From NCBI GenBank assembly GCA_033065855.1, contig JAVXUO010002792.1, positions 62,001-126,000 of the forward strand: a stretch of DNA of 64,000 bases, given 5' to 3'. The DNA is from Escallonia rubra. Taxonomy: Eukaryota > Streptophyta > Magnoliopsida > Escalloniales > Escalloniaceae. Below, piece after piece: positions 44,823-57,738 of the stretch (position 1 is its first letter; the number at the start of each line of letters is the position of its first letter). Made by a program: the position numbers and the translations under genes. The notes under the pieces were generated by a model that was not told where the DNA came from, did no database searches, and worked only from the letters and a program-made list of their open reading frames with translations.

Positions 44823-46197
44823 TTATATTGGATTATTTAGTTGCTCAGATCGGATGAAGTTATGGAGTACACAACAAGCACTGGTAATCCTAACTTGTTT
44901 CTTTATGTCAAAGAGTGAAGTTGTCTGTAGTATAGCCCGTCTTTTTTTCAATAATACAAATGTCCTTTCAATGACATTTCTTGCAACTGAGTGTTGTAGA
45001 TTACATAACTCTTTATAAGTTTCTGGATTATTTCTAACCCATTTGTTAAGATGGTATCGAGTCCCCCTGCATTGAGCTAAGCAACATGGTCCGTTGGTAT
45101 ATCCGCATTCCCAACATAATACTTATCTACATCATGATGAATAACATATGAAAAATAACTGGGTGAATACTCCTTAAAGCTTTAACCAAATCAAATAGAA
45201 ATAAGTACCAGTAAGAATATAAAAGCGTTTACGCCTACGTAAAACTTGCGAATCAGATGCATATACTTCCCACCCTGGTAGTACATATATGATTTTAAAG
45301 TCAGGGGCACACACTCCTAGCACGTGTGTACTTATACCACCATTTTGATTTCGGTATATAGGTCGTGCTTCTCCAGAGACAGTTGCTGGAATATATGTTC
45401 CATCGATTGCTCCTAAAGGATTCTATAAATATAAAAGAAGAAGCATATCTTATTTACAAGAAAAATATATGATACTTAAAAAAAGAAAAAAAGGAATGTG
45501 GTGGTTTCCTTTTTATAAAAAGTACCTCAAACCATTTCCATTTCATTGCATCATCTTGATCTAAGACTGAATCTTTCAATCTTAAGTACTCCTTACTAAC
45601 TTTCATCAAAGCATGTAGGACTCCATTAACTTGCCTACTAACTGTTTCGGTAGATTGAAAATACATAAATTTGACTAACCTATTTTTCAAATAACAAATT
45701 TTGGCTGCTATTCAGGTTGTAGGAATTTTCCTTCAACCCCATACCTAGTGACAATTAGTAATCACTATATGTTTCTAGTGGCTTTTCTACTAACACTTTT
45801 AACGGCAATTCTTACCAGTATTTTTTTAGCATCACTAAATAAAAACCACTAGAAACATTCAGTGACCATTAATTATTGTTATATACGGGATAGGAGGAAG
45901 ATTCCTTCAATCCAGATAGCATAATATTTTTTTTTCCTTTTTCAAAATATGTAGAAAACTTGCTATGGCTTCCTTAACTAGAACATTTCTTTTTGCCACC
46001 AAGTCCCCCTTCTCACACAAGACATTGCGAAGTTTAAAGAATGCATGCTTGCTAATGCGCAGTTGTTCTATGCAATCAGTTTCTTGTCCGTCGTATAAAC
46101 GCTTCAAATAGGCTCTTGCATTATCCCAATCGACACGTGGTTCTTTGACCATGAATTTGTTATGGTACCACACTATCACAGAAGTCATGGTTGTCAC
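44823..46197 (-). pseudogene. Harbinger transposase (DDE_4 nuclease) relic
   Basis: Segment 46197-45907 contains the N-terminal helical domain (CIEQLRISKHAFFKLRNVL). Segment 45690-45529 contains STETVSRQVNGVLHAL and ends KWKWFE. After an intron-like gap (about 45528-45426, GT...AG) comes NPLGAIDGTYIPATVSGEA with the first catalytic Asp, then GWEVYASDSQVL with the second. The last block, 45105-44823, reads GTRYHLNKWVRNNPE and ARNVIERTFVLLKKR with the catalytic Glu, and ends in TAA. A frame change near 45110 and an insert of about 200 bp at 45700-45906 disrupt the gene, although all three acidic residues survive. Normally cuts and pastes the element as a nuclear protein. Confidence 0.85.
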
Positions 46198-46499
46198 TAT
46201 TGTGCCTACAATAAATTCTAGTTTCTTGTGACTTTCATCCTCTTATTTTTCATGCATTCTTCGTAAGTTTTGCAATGCGTTATTCATACAACTCATGATT
46301 GATTAATTGTAGAAAACCTAAATGACATCAATAAAGATGAGGTATCGATTCACCAAGCTAGTCATCCAGCAATCAACACGAGATGGATTGCCAAAATGAC
46401 AGGGACATAAGCACATGACGACAAACATATTTTATATGAAGCTATGAGGGTATGTTTACCATCATTTGGCTGATTGACCTCAACCCTAAGTCCCTAGAT

Positions 46500-46980
46500 C
46501 AGTTACTCCTTTCTTCCGATAGACATCCAGACTTTCAATGTATTTCACCACCTCCCTGTCACCACCTATCACCATTTTCATCAACCACCAAATGCTGTGA
46601 CACTCCTACCACCATCTTCCAATAGACATCCAACACCCGCATATCACCATCTATCACCATTCTCATCAACCACCAAAAGCTGTGACACTATCACCACTGT
46701 CTTCCACCCACCCCACCACGCCACTGCCATGTTCCACCACCCCTACCACAATCTTTAGCCACCACTTGTCACCAGGAATCATTATTAAATTATTAAACCA
46801 CTAACAGCTGAAACAGCCCCACTACTATCTTTTACCACCGGACGGTCGCATTCCACCATCCAAAGTAGTCTTTAACCACCTCCTATCACCGTCATTAACC
46901 ACCACAAATCACTATTCTCAACTACAACCAATATACATTAAAACCTCACCACCGTCTTTTACCACCAACAATCAGTAAAT
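46500..46980. repeat. CACCA-rich low-complexity tract
   Basis: Repeated ACCACC, CATCACCA and ATCACCATT phrases with two closer copies (ATAGACATCCA ... CACCATCTATCACCATT) around 46520-46570 and 46620-46675. Non-coding. Confidence 0.7.
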
Positions 46981-47030
46981 AAAATTTCAACTCGACAATC
47001 TCAACACAGTGACGTCAACAGGCGGCCTCA

Positions 47031-47138
47031 ATGGCGAAAGCGGCTTTGATCAAGCTACGCGATCTGATTGTGTGGAACCCCGACCAATTGGCCGATAAAC
47101 TCGCTTGGATATGCGGCCGATTCCATCCGGTCGAGTCA
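47031..47138 (+). pseudogene. PI4-kinase alpha N-terminal fragment
   Basis: From the ATG at 47031 the first 36 codons resemble the N-terminus of plant phosphatidylinositol 4-kinase alpha (PI4KA1): LIKLRDLIVWNPDQLADKL, then AWICGRFHPVES. In that family the start reads roughly L-x-L-C-D-L-I followed by an NP..F-A-E-K-L-A-W-I-C-x-R-C-P-P-x-E-S. Similarity stops after that point. The open frame continues to 47378 (115 codons) with unrelated sequence, and no later PI4K exon is seen. The real kinase is about 2000 residues, so this is only a fragment. It lies on the plus strand between the Harbinger transposase start and the right candidate terminus, which suggests capture by the transposon. The match was recalled by eye, so a search is needed. 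Confidence 0.55.
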
Positions 47139-47647
47139 CACACAGCCCCTTCTCGTTTCCCTTTGACCTCCTCCTTCTGCCCCCCTCGACCTCTGACTCC
47201 TTCATTGTTAATGCCCAATTTTAAATGGAGAATGATCACAATCAAGGAAAAAAAAGTAATCCAAACTGAATTTATCAAGAAACGAGATTGGATACTTGTA
47301 TACGAGATGGCAGACATGTCGACCAAGGAAAGAGAAGCCAGAATGACAAAAAAACAAAGAAGCTTGTTAAAAGGGTAGGGGCAGAAATCCTAGAAACTAG
47401 ACATCGGTATCTCACTCATGTAAAGTGGATTTATAAATGACCTTTTTGAAAGATTTGACAAATAATTAGTTTAGACTAGTTATTTGAACTGGAGATTTGG
47501 AGACCGGATCCCCATCTCAAATCCCTCTGAAAATTTCGCAAATTCCTTTTTAAACCATCCAAACAAGAGATTTTGTCCAAATAATTTGCACATACCCTAT
47601 CAAAGTGAAATTCTCATATGAAATCCCACATCCAAACACACACTTGG

Positions 47648-48871
47648 TAAAGATGTAGCAAGTGATCATCGCGCTAGATTCTAGTATTAAGGAAATACGT
47701 AGCATTAATGTAAGTGAACTTTTGATCCATGTAGTGATTCATATAAAGCTTATATTTTATCTATAAGCACTTGAAACCAATAAAATAACTAGGGGGTGTG
47801 AATAGGGTTTTAAGAATACTTTAAAAAATTAACAATTAATCACCAACTTTGAGAAACTAGGATTAACACTTAGATACCTCAAAACACCAATCCTCAAATG
47901 CAATATCTCAAATAAGCATGCTAGCCAATCTCAAAACAAGTAGAAGGCAATAAATAATGTAAAGAGAGAAGAATTTAGAGATACTTGACAATTGAGATTT
48001 AGATGGTTCGGCTTGAATTACCCTCAAGCCTACTTTCACTCCTTCAAGGAAGTCCCTTGAAAGATCTAGAATTCATTAGAATGGTCTTCCTTACGGGTCA
48101 AGAACAAACCTCTTACAATCCCTTGATGCTATACCCACATCAAGAATAAACTTTGATAATTTCAAAGCTCGAAAGCTTGACAACCCCGAGCTTTGATATA
48201 AGAGACTTCAGATGAGTATTGTGTACAAGGATTAACACTCAAGAAGTTGAAGTGTATAAGTTTAAGCTTCTAGAAGAAGAGAGATTAGTATATTAATGAT
48301 TTATGAAAGTGTGTATCTCTCCAATGTAAGCTCACAATGAATACTCCCTTGAATTGTATGAGAAAACAACAAGGACTAAGAGAGATTGAAGAATTACTTT
48401 GAGCTTTGAGAATTTTGCAAGATAAAAAAGGCTTTGAATGCCATAAATAAATCAAATCGATGCCCAAAATCATGTTATATAGCTTTGGGAATAAATAAAT
48501 CGGTTTGGAAGCAGGTAGGGCATTATATGTGCCAAAATGGCAAAAGCATTTGACTGTATTACCCATTGCAGTCGAATGTATTCCCAAAATAGCCGGTGAA
48601 TATTCAAATTTTCCTTATGTAGTCTGCTGTATTCCCATGCAATCGACTATAGCATCGCATTTGACTGTATTCTAATAAAGTCAACTGTAATAAGCTACTC
48701 CCCAAATGTGCAGTTAACAGTATTCCATTGCAGTCGGCTGTATCTCAGGAAATACAGTTTTCCTAGTTTTTAAAGTATGAAATTTTTAAGCGTGCATGGA
48801 AAACCTATGGAAAATTTCTAGATCACAATCATCGATACGATCAACTCTCTTTGTCTATTTACAATGCTAAG
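47648..48871. other. Repetitive spacer, retroelement-like, no gene
   Basis: Includes AGGGGGTGTGAATAGGGTTTT near 47790, a phrase common in plant retroelement-derived repeats, and a cluster of CAGTCGACTG-like motifs at 48550-48750. No coding domain recognised. Confidence 0.45.
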
Positions 48872-50960
48872 TGTAGACACCCTATTTTTGGAGGCATTTT
48901 CAATAAATTAAATAATGGGTTTCATTATTAATTAGAAAGCATTATTGAGTTTGGGCTTAGTAATGCAATTGAATTAATTAGTCCAGTCCACTTTATTTAA
49001 TTAATGTGTTTCACTCTAGTTTAATTATCCAATCATGTCCAGTTCAGTATTGTCCAGTCCAGTCCAGTCCGTAGTTCCATTTCACTTCATTAGTCCAATC
49101 CACATAGATTTGGTCTGGTCTATGGTCTATATTATCTTAAATGATGTACTAACTTTCACAGTTTTAACCATTATTTTGGCATGTTACGGTCAGCGTACAA
49201 GCCCCTATGACTAGGGCCCAAAATCCCTCCTACACCCAGTATAAATATTTCGTGGAAACATGGACGACCACTTTTAAGAGTAATGTGCATTACGTTAACA
49301 TACAAGCCCTGTTGACCCGAGCCCGAAATCCAACTTTTTTCCGTTGGATATGGGGCATAACAACCAAGCCAAAATCTCTGTCTCATTCAACGTAAACCAG
49401 TTTTAAAACAACTACAAATAGAAATGACACTTTTATTTCATTTTCTTATCAAACAAGTTAACACAAAAGCAGTATCATAACAAAGACTATAAAGCTTTCA
49501 TTTGGTAAAATCATGTATACATTTAGCTAGAAAGTAGGGTATACGGAGGAACTGGGCAGGAGTACTTACTTGACTTCATAATTGGTTCTTATACTTGCTT
49601 GAATTTCAATCCTAGCCCTCGTCTACCGAAACCTAATGATAAACCACAAGAGTGTTAATTCTTGACGCTCAATCATGCATGACTGCTAAATTTTCCTCCC
49701 AAGTAAGTGAAAATTAACAACATACACTTGGACTTGTGAAAAATTATCAAAATACCGCCGACGCCTAACGTACCATTACACACCCAAAATATCCCACACA
49801 TCTTTATAATGACTAGGTGGGTTTTTCAGACTAAAAGGTCCCTCGGGAGATTTTCTGCTCAAAATCTTAAGTCGCTCCTTCAATTGAGCGGTATGGGCCA
49901 TATTCAAAGTATAGAAATCGGCACCAGAATGTTGTAAAATTTAAGACACTCAAGAACCTCAGTGAAATAAGGTTACTGTAAAATATTCGGCTAAAAATAT
50001 GTTTGTTTTCTATGTCAAATAATTCAAAAGCTCTTTTTCAAAATGAAACCATTTAATGGCCTTAGCAACCTCAGAAAAATCTGACATTTTCTCACATCAT
50101 AGGTTCCTTAAAAATAGCTAGGGTTTATTCTTTAAACTTTATCAGATTCTGCTCCAAATCATTTTTAAAAAATCACGCAATGAACTAATATGTAATTATA
50201 GAAAAAACATTTTTCAGCGAAAACTAGTTTTGTACATTGACCATTTTGAAGCCGAATGATAAAGATTCTCTGAAAACTCAAAATTACAAAGCTAAAATAG
50301 GCTCATGAAGTTTTTAGAAAGATAAGAATCGCTAAAAACCAATGAATAATCATATTCTGTAGCTTGTCAAAGTGGCTGACAGAAACAACAGATCTATGCA
50401 CAGACAAGTTTTATTCAATGGTTATTTTGAAGAAGCATAACGAATCTCAGAAAACTTAAACCTAAAAAGTTAAATTAGACTTTTGGATGTTTTCATAAAT
50501 ATAAAAATCACAAAAAATCAATGAGTAATGAATTTTCTATAGCAAATTGAAGTGGCTGCCAAAAATCAAAAAATTATGGACTTCTACTAGACATTGATTT
50601 TAAGATCATTTCTCGATATACAAACGTGAGATTCTACGAAAACTTAAAACTAAAAGGTTGGAGTGGACACAAAAAAAAATCCGAAAGTGTAAAAACACAT
50701 CAATCAGATTAGTAATGAAAGAAATATCGACAAAAACCCTAACCCACTCTTATACAGCTTTATAGCAGCCTTCTTCTCAGACACGCCCATATCTCACACG
50801 GTGACACACACACAATACACACATAAAACCCTAGCACTCAACACATCAACACCCTCTGAAATACACCCAAAAGGACACACTTTATACATCCAATTAATGG
50901 TTGAAAGTAGGGAGAAAGAAGAGATCATACCTAGAAAATTTTGCCCTAGCTTTTCTCTCT

Positions 50961-51007
<47 letters not shown>

Positions 51008-51180
51008 CCTATCCCTCTCTCTCCCTCCCTTTCTCTAGGTTTCACATTAAAAAAGAGACCAGAATGTTAATGGCTATATTAACCCTAAAAGTACCATTCT
51101 CACTCATAAATCAAATCATTAACTTAACCACTAGTCATACCTAATGAATTTTCAAACACTACTAGGGTTCCCTTGACAAT
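48872..51180 (-). mobile_element. LTR-like sequence, boundaries uncertain
   Basis: It begins TGTAGACACCCTATTTTTGG, a typical plant LTR start. The stretch 49550-51060 parallels the layout of the LTR at 53221-56587: short A-rich AAAATTACCAAAAT-like phrases, CA-rich sequence, then a CT tract before a CCTAG-type sequence. This suggests a gypsy LTR with sense on the minus strand. No clear right end or target duplication was found. Confidence 0.4.
50964..51004. repeat. (CT)20 microsatellite
   Basis: About 40 bases of CT dinucleotide, followed by imperfect CT-rich sequence to about 51040. Confidence 0.9.
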
Positions 51181-51199
51181 TTACGGATACGTGATTAGA

Positions 51200-53206
51200 G
51201 GATAACCACTCCCCGACTAGTATGATTATCAAAGTCTCTAACAGGAAATGGGATGAGATCCACCTAAAGATCTCTCCCCAACATGGACATCACAGTCACA
51301 GAGAACCGTAGAAACAATCAAAATCTCTCACAATAGAGTGCCTATCTCAAGATTAGTTCCTAAAGGATCCGTTTTCACCCTCAATCACTACGCCAAAGTA
51401 AGGGATACAAAAGAATATGACGCTCCAAAATTAAACAATATACGAGCATCTAATCGGTTAATTTGTAGTGTACGTGACACCATGTCATCGGATGTAGCAA
51501 CATCCTGAACAGACATTAAATAAAGTCTAACTGATGATCTAGGCCTCTGCCCCTATTGGACATGAGACTGTTGGGTCTGCCCTTTGGCCTTGTCCTTTTC
51601 CCTGACGAGGAACACTACTCGTTATTGCACTAGCTGTAGGTGTAGGACAAAAAGTTAACTGATTATCTCTAACAAATGGACGGCCTCGAACTTGATGTTT
51701 ACACTACCACACCTAAAACATCAACCAGTAAATCTATAGTATAGCCTACATCCATGACACCTCCCGCACATATTACATGGGATGGCCAGAAAAATGCTGG
51801 CCCGCCCGTCACCCTTACCAGTACTCTGTGTAGGTCGAACTCCAAAACTATGTGATGGTCTAAGTCTAATACCCTGAGTTGATCGAGCACCTATACCCTG
51901 CGCTCCTTTAAATCCCCTGGTCAAATTTTAGAACTCTACTCAGGTCTAAATCCTTGAGCCGATGCAGGCCTAAATCCCCGACTCTGCCCTATCCTCGAGC
52001 CTTGGGCACCCTGCTATGCCAACTGTAAAAATTAATGATGCCTGTTAGCTTCTACATATCTGTCCTGGAAAAAATCTTGCCTATCTCTCTTTTGTCCACG
52101 TAGTGTTTGCTCATCCCTTATTCTATTGCCAAACTTAGATTGCTCCAATATACATGCCAAGTAAAGACATTCCATATAGCTCATCAATCGAGCTGAGATC
52201 ACTCCATATCTTAGTCCAGGCCTAAGGGCCCACTCAAACTTCTGACATCTATATGCCTCCGTTGGTAACATCCTGACTGCAAATCTAGCGACACGAAAAA
52301 ATCCTCTTCAAATTCTTCTATCAATTCTTGATCTGCTTGCGTCACATTGGCAAATTTCCTTAACATTTGTTCATTAAATCTCGTAAAAAAATACCGGTTG
52401 AAGAACAATTCCCGAAATTGTTCCCAAGTGATATCAATCAATTGTTGATGAGTCAGACTCTTCCCTACCAATTTCCACCATTCACTGGCCTCATCTCTCA
52501 GTTTATAGGTAGCAAGTTCAATCTTTTACGTCTTACTGTAGTGAATGGCTCGACAAATTTTCTCCATCTCGTTAATCCAATTCTCTGCCCCCATAGGGTC
52601 CAATGATCCCCTAAATCCAGGCGATTTTGTTAGGTAAATTCACACAAGGTACTCACGTCTTGAGGTTGTGGCTATGGTGGGACTGGATTCGGTATTCCTT
52701 GCTACTGGTTAGCCGGATTCTGTGTCATCAAGTCAGAATTTGGTTCATAATGTTCAGAACCGCAACAATCGGTTCAGGGTACTGCTATTCCTCTCTATTA
52801 GGTAGAGGTGCCCTCAACAATCATAAAAACCTCCATATAGCACATTTCCAAATCTAAAGATTGTTTGGTCATGTCTTTCCAATGCCAGGAAAACAATCCC
52901 TGCTCATCTTATACAAACCTGTTGGAATCTCATCTATCGGGGACCTCTTGGCCCTTCATTCTATCTTTACTGCCAATGCTATAAATGCGAGCCACGCTAA
53001 TACCATTAACAGTTATCAGCGTTATACTAACACGAGTCTAAAGGATAATACAATTACAAACTAAAGGTGGACACCTTAACTCTACCATCATCCTACCCCA
53101 ATCTCATTAACCGAAATACAATTCTACAGAATCGTGTTACATATACTTTATGGTTCTGTGCCTACAGAATCTCATACCTATACTCTTAATACCACGAGAT
53201 CGAACT
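51200..53206 (-). pseudogene. Ty3/gypsy gag-protease relic (minus-strand element)
   Basis: Reading right to left after the primer site: gag sequence including TWEQFRELFFNRYF (about 52430-52390) and EEFEEDFF, then ALRPGLRYGVISARLMSYMECL (shown here in two parts: ALRPGLRYGVIS, ARLMSYMEC; about 52230-52160). Next is a low-complexity Arg/Gln region, and near 51480-51400 a protease-like DARILFNFGASYSFVS; the usual catalytic D-S/T-G is altered to N-F-G. Stops and frame changes occur throughout. The reading fades near 51200 and no RT is attached, so the element is truncated. Gag packages the RNA and protease would process the polyprotein in an intact element. Confidence 0.8.
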
Positions 53207-53218
53207 GCTCTGATACCA
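53207..53218 (-). other. Primer-binding site, initiator tRNA-Met type
   Basis: On the minus strand this reads TGGTATCAGAGC, an exact 12-base match to the 3' end complement of plant initiator tRNA-Met. It starts two bases after the LTR end, the usual place for priming reverse transcription. It fixes the orientation of this element. Confidence 0.9.
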
Positions 53219-53220
53219 CC

Positions 53221-56200
53221 TGTAACTCCCCAAAAATCTGGGGCTCCATTGCCCCGAACTCGTGGAGCGTTAACCTACCACTTCACATCCAACTTGTCAA
53301 ATCCTATTTACTGATACATACTTCAAAGCATCTAATTAGACATCAACTCAAATTCCTCAAATTACAAGATTATAGAACTGCTTAAACTTAACCTATTAAA
53401 ACTAAGGTTCTTTATAAACTCAAGTTCTTACAAAATGAATTAACAGTACCGACCCACGCAGGGGCCTTATATACAGTAGTGGTGGGCTCGTTGGAATCTC
53501 ACACATACTCTAAACCCATTCCCGAACATTCTACAGCTGAGCATTACCTGCAAAAGGGAATCAAACGAAGGATGAGCCTTTGAAAACTCAGTAAGGTCGT
53601 TCAAGGACACCAATGATAACTTTTCAAAATATTTTAAATAATCATAAATAGTTTCATGATTTTCAAAATGATCATAAGCAGTCATAAAAGCCTATATCAA
53701 AATCGCTCAAGGACAATCATAGACCGACACTAAGACAACCATTAACAATCATCCCAGTTTCCAAAACAAACATTAACAAGCATAACAAAATCCCAAAACA
53801 ATCACTTGAAGATCATTCCCAAAGCCATCATTTTAAAATGCAAGGATGATTTTCAAAGGGTTTCAAAACGAACAAAAATACTTCAAAGGGAAATAGGGGA
53901 AGGGTTTCAGACAATAACAAACAGTTTGATCATATTTATTTGAACATCATTTTCCAAACAATCGTTGTAACATACAATGTAAATGAATTAAGCAAATACT
54001 GATCCTAAGCAGAAGCAATGCCATTTAGGCAATGCGCAGATGTACACATGCATGATTTACGATAACTAGCCCTTTCCATCGATCAAGGGTCTAGCCTTTG
54101 TTCCCTGTAGGAAGCTGTAACAGTCCTTTCTTATAACGCCTTCCTCATAACAGACCCCCAAGTCAACACATAAAACAACAATCATAGAATCAACGAGAAA
54201 TTCCATGCTTGACATGCAATAAAAATGTGCCTCAACATGAATTTAATTAACCAAGATCGATTAGTGTTTCGATGACATTTAAACATGTTGATATTAATTC
54301 ATCACTCAAGATTCAAAGATAAACTCAAACAAGTAGCAAGAACATATACGGACAGTTACCAAACTTAGGCACCACAATTTGGAAGAAAGAATGCAAACAA
54401 TTAACAAATTTCCTCAGCATGCAATAACATGCGAGCATCAAAAGGATTTCCAAATAACCGATTTAGGTTCAATGTTAGGGTTTGTTCGGCAATAACATTC
54501 TAATATCAAATGCATGTCTCAATATTTGACAATAGTTATAAGCAAAATGAAAGAATACTTGTGAACACCAGTATCGAAATTAAAGTTTGGACAGAAGTCC
54601 TTACCTAGGGTTCGGATAGAAACTCTTACCTGGATCCGAAGCTAAGCTAATCTAATCGAAAAGTCTGTCGCTTTAACCTAAACGGAACAATCCAATTATT
54701 AGTATATAGTGTACATTACGATACTATGAATTCAATACTGACTCACGCATATGCCCAGAACGGACCCTTCACCGAATATGTAAAATTACCAAAATGCCCC
54801 TCATGTGTAAAACTACAACAAAAAAAAACACCCCCCTCACACTTAGATCACCAAAACAGACTTTTCATAAGTAAAATCACTAAAATATCCTTATTTTACG
54901 TGATTTTACATAAAAACAAAAACCTTTTACAGGTAAAATTCCCAAAATATCCCCATATGGGTGGTAAATTACCAAAATACCCCTAGGGGTTCTGGGCACC
55001 GGGAAAATATAAAAAACACTTTAAAACACTATTTTAAGTATCCTAACATCATTTGTGGGCTAAAAAATATTTTAAGAAATTTTTGTCCGAAAATCCCGAA
55101 CTGATGTTCGGACCGAGCGCTTAGAAACCGGTTCTGTTAAAAATACCTATTGGCCTCGAAATGGCACGAAATTTTAGAAATGGAACACATCAGTAAAATA
55201 AGATTTCCCTAAAAAAAAGTTTCGATTAAAATAGCTTGGTTCATAATGCTAAACAAATCAAGAATTTCTCTTAATCGATACCCTAATTTAGAGTCCTTTG
55301 TAGACACCAAAAATTCTCAAAAATTTCTATAGCGTACATCTCGTAAAAATAATGGGCTTACTATTTTGGACTTTGTCAGATTTTGATCCTAACTATTTAT
55401 AAAAGCTACACAAAACAGCCTAACCTAACCCCCCCCCCCCCCCAAGTGACAATTATGCTTATTGTTCAAATTCAAACACACTATTACAGCTTTTGCACAC
55501 GCACTTCATCTTCCTTACTTCTCCCCCTCTCTGCCGAAGCACCCATAAACACATACACAATTTACACACACTGTTACCCATAAACACACACTCTAACACA
55601 CTTAAGCACACACTCTAACACACCTAAAACACACAATTACACAGTCCACATCCGAGCACACGCACACCCCATCACTCAAACACACCCTGTCACACACTTA
55701 AACACACACATAATCCTCAGCAACCCATTGAAAACACCCAAAACTTATCCAATTCCCTCCTACACGACACTAACAGTATCATACACCAATCTACACACCC
55801 AATTACTCATAAACACACACACCCGAACACACTTTCTAAAACACACTCAGAATCACACATACAACATTCACTGATTAATCTCATCCCCCCCCCCCCCCCC
55901 CCCCCTTAACTTAACACCTAAACACTGAATTTATACACCATCTTACACCACCAAAACACACCAACTCATTGCACTGTTACATGCTTTGGCATGCACAAGA
56001 ACACACTCCACACAGTGTTTGCCCACACACACTCCACACAGTGTTTGCCCACACACACACTTGATGAAAAAGCGCACATAGAAGGGGTAGAGAGATACCC
56101 TTGAAGAAAAATCCCTCAATCTTTCCCTCTCTTCCTCTGATTTCCTGCCTAAATTCCTTCTTCTTCCTCCCCTGTTTTCCCTTCTCTATTCTTGCATTGT

Positions 56201-56587
56201 TCTCTATTTTTGCTACTAATCTTCTTTTTATGTTTTCTCAGATTTTGATTTTCCTCTCCAAAATTTCCTTTTCTATTTTATTTTGTTTTTATCTTATCTA
56301 ATCCATTAGTTTATATTTAATTGGATTCATCATCATGTTAAATAAGTATGAGGTGTCATCTTTTCAAGACACATTTTACAACAATTAGACACATAATGCC
56401 TAACTTTTAAAAAAATTCAGTTTAGCCCCCAAAGTTTTCCAAAATTTCAAAATTACATTTTTGCCCCAAATTCATTTTAAGCTCACATACCGTACTAATA
56501 CCCGAGCATTACTAAAATTATCGCCCGTTCATTTTTGGGGTCACAGATAATTATTTTTAAACTGCTCGAAATGTGTGGGATATTACA
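53221..56587 (-). mobile_element. 5' LTR of the minus-strand gypsy element (3.4 kb)
   Basis: The plus strand reads TGTAACTCCCC at 53221 and TGGGATATTACA ending at 56587, so the sense LTR runs TGTAAT...GTTACA on the minus strand and directly abuts the primer site. A length above 3 kb fits Tekay/Del-type chromoviruses. Inside are C15 (55429-55443) and C21 (55885-55905), CA-rich sequence (GT-rich on the sense strand) and a 26-bp direct repeat with CACACAGTGTTTGCCC near 56000-56055. Confidence 0.8.
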
Positions 56588-56735
56588 AATACATAGTATC
56601 TTTTGATCTTCTCCCCCATTACATATATTTATATACTTTTTCTTGCATCGTAGATACATCCAAAACGATATCCAAACCTACATCCAGGATCAAACCTGAT
56701 CGTATAACTATTCTACTTTTCTAGTTTGTGTAGAG
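56588..56735. other. 148-bp gap between two head-to-head LTRs
   Basis: A short unassigned stretch, with no repeated flank shared by the two elements, so they are separate insertions. Confidence 0.6.
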
Positions 56736-57706
56736 TGTAATGCCCCAAACTTTTTTCGGACCATTAATTACAAATAAAGATAGGCATATATGACCTCTTA
56801 AAAATTGGTTATTCGAAGCATCTAAAAAAGTCTCCAAGTTACATAACTAAATACCAAACCTGTAATAACTGAACCTAGATATTTCTAGCCTGTTAATTTA
56901 TTTTGCTTAACGATAATTTTTATACGCAATGTCTAGCATTGATGTGTATAAGCAAAATTTTATTGGCAACACTTAGCGACAATTTTGAACCTGGGTATAA
57001 TAAGCAATTTATAATAGTTAAAGGAATAGTTTAAAATTTTAATATTGGGGTTATTAAATTATTAAGGAGATAATGATCTGATTATTTGTTTTGAACCCTT
57101 TATGTTTGGAAAGCTAAAATTAGCGAGGGAACATGGGAGGGGATAATGGAGAGAAATAAGCTATTTCAGTTACACAACAGAGAAAGAGAGAGAGTTCTAC
57201 TGATAAACAAAGGGAGTCTTAGCGTGTGAGAGAGAGAGAGAGAATTGAGAGAGGGATAGTAGACATAGGAAAAATCGGGCAAGGAGTCCAATTTTTTCGT
57301 TGAGTTTTGTCCTCCTTCCAACTTGTGTGTGTGTGTGTGTGTGTGTGTTGTGAGTTTTTTTTATGTGCCGTGAGGGGTGTTAATGTGTGTTTGTTTGTGT
57401 GTAAAGAGTAAGGCTACAAAATAATCGTGAAACAAGAGCAATGAGTGAATTTTTCTGAAAAGGGCAGCCAAGTGGCTGCCGTGGTTTTGTGGGTGTATGC
57501 AAGTTAGAGAGAGACAGTCGTGAAGGGCTACCATTTAGAGAGAGATAATCGTCATGAGGGGCTGCTATTTAGAGAGAGGGAGCATATTGCCTCACGGCAG
57601 TGAGTGCTGGGTGTGTGTTTTGTACCCAACTGTGTGTTTATATTGTGTGTGACTATGGGTGAAATGGGTGCATGAGTGCATTTTTGTGTGTCCATGAGGG
57701 TATGTT

Positions 57707-57738
<32 letters not shown>

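Larger units (their letters stand above)
43041..47647 (-). mobile_element. PIF/Harbinger DNA transposon, decayed
   Basis: The two typical Harbinger proteins are present on the minus strand: a DDE nuclease relic (46197-44823) followed by a Myb/SANT-like ORF1 relic (44193-43536). Candidate ends are imperfect inverted repeats of about 25 bp: left TAGGGTGTGTTGAATGTGG and, reverse-complemented from the right, CCAAGTGTGTGTTTGGATGT; both continue into GGATTT or GAATTT. A clean 3-bp TTA/TAA target duplication is not preserved (TTA at left, TAA at right), so the edges are approximate. The right part also holds a kinase-like gene fragment (47031-47138). Confidence 0.7.

Noticed and set aside
45700-45906. 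Possible small MITE inside the Harbinger transposase gene
   Set aside because: GTTTCTAGTGG and CCACTAGAAAC-type inverted pieces are present, but clear ends and a target duplication are not, so it is noted only as an insert disrupting the relic.
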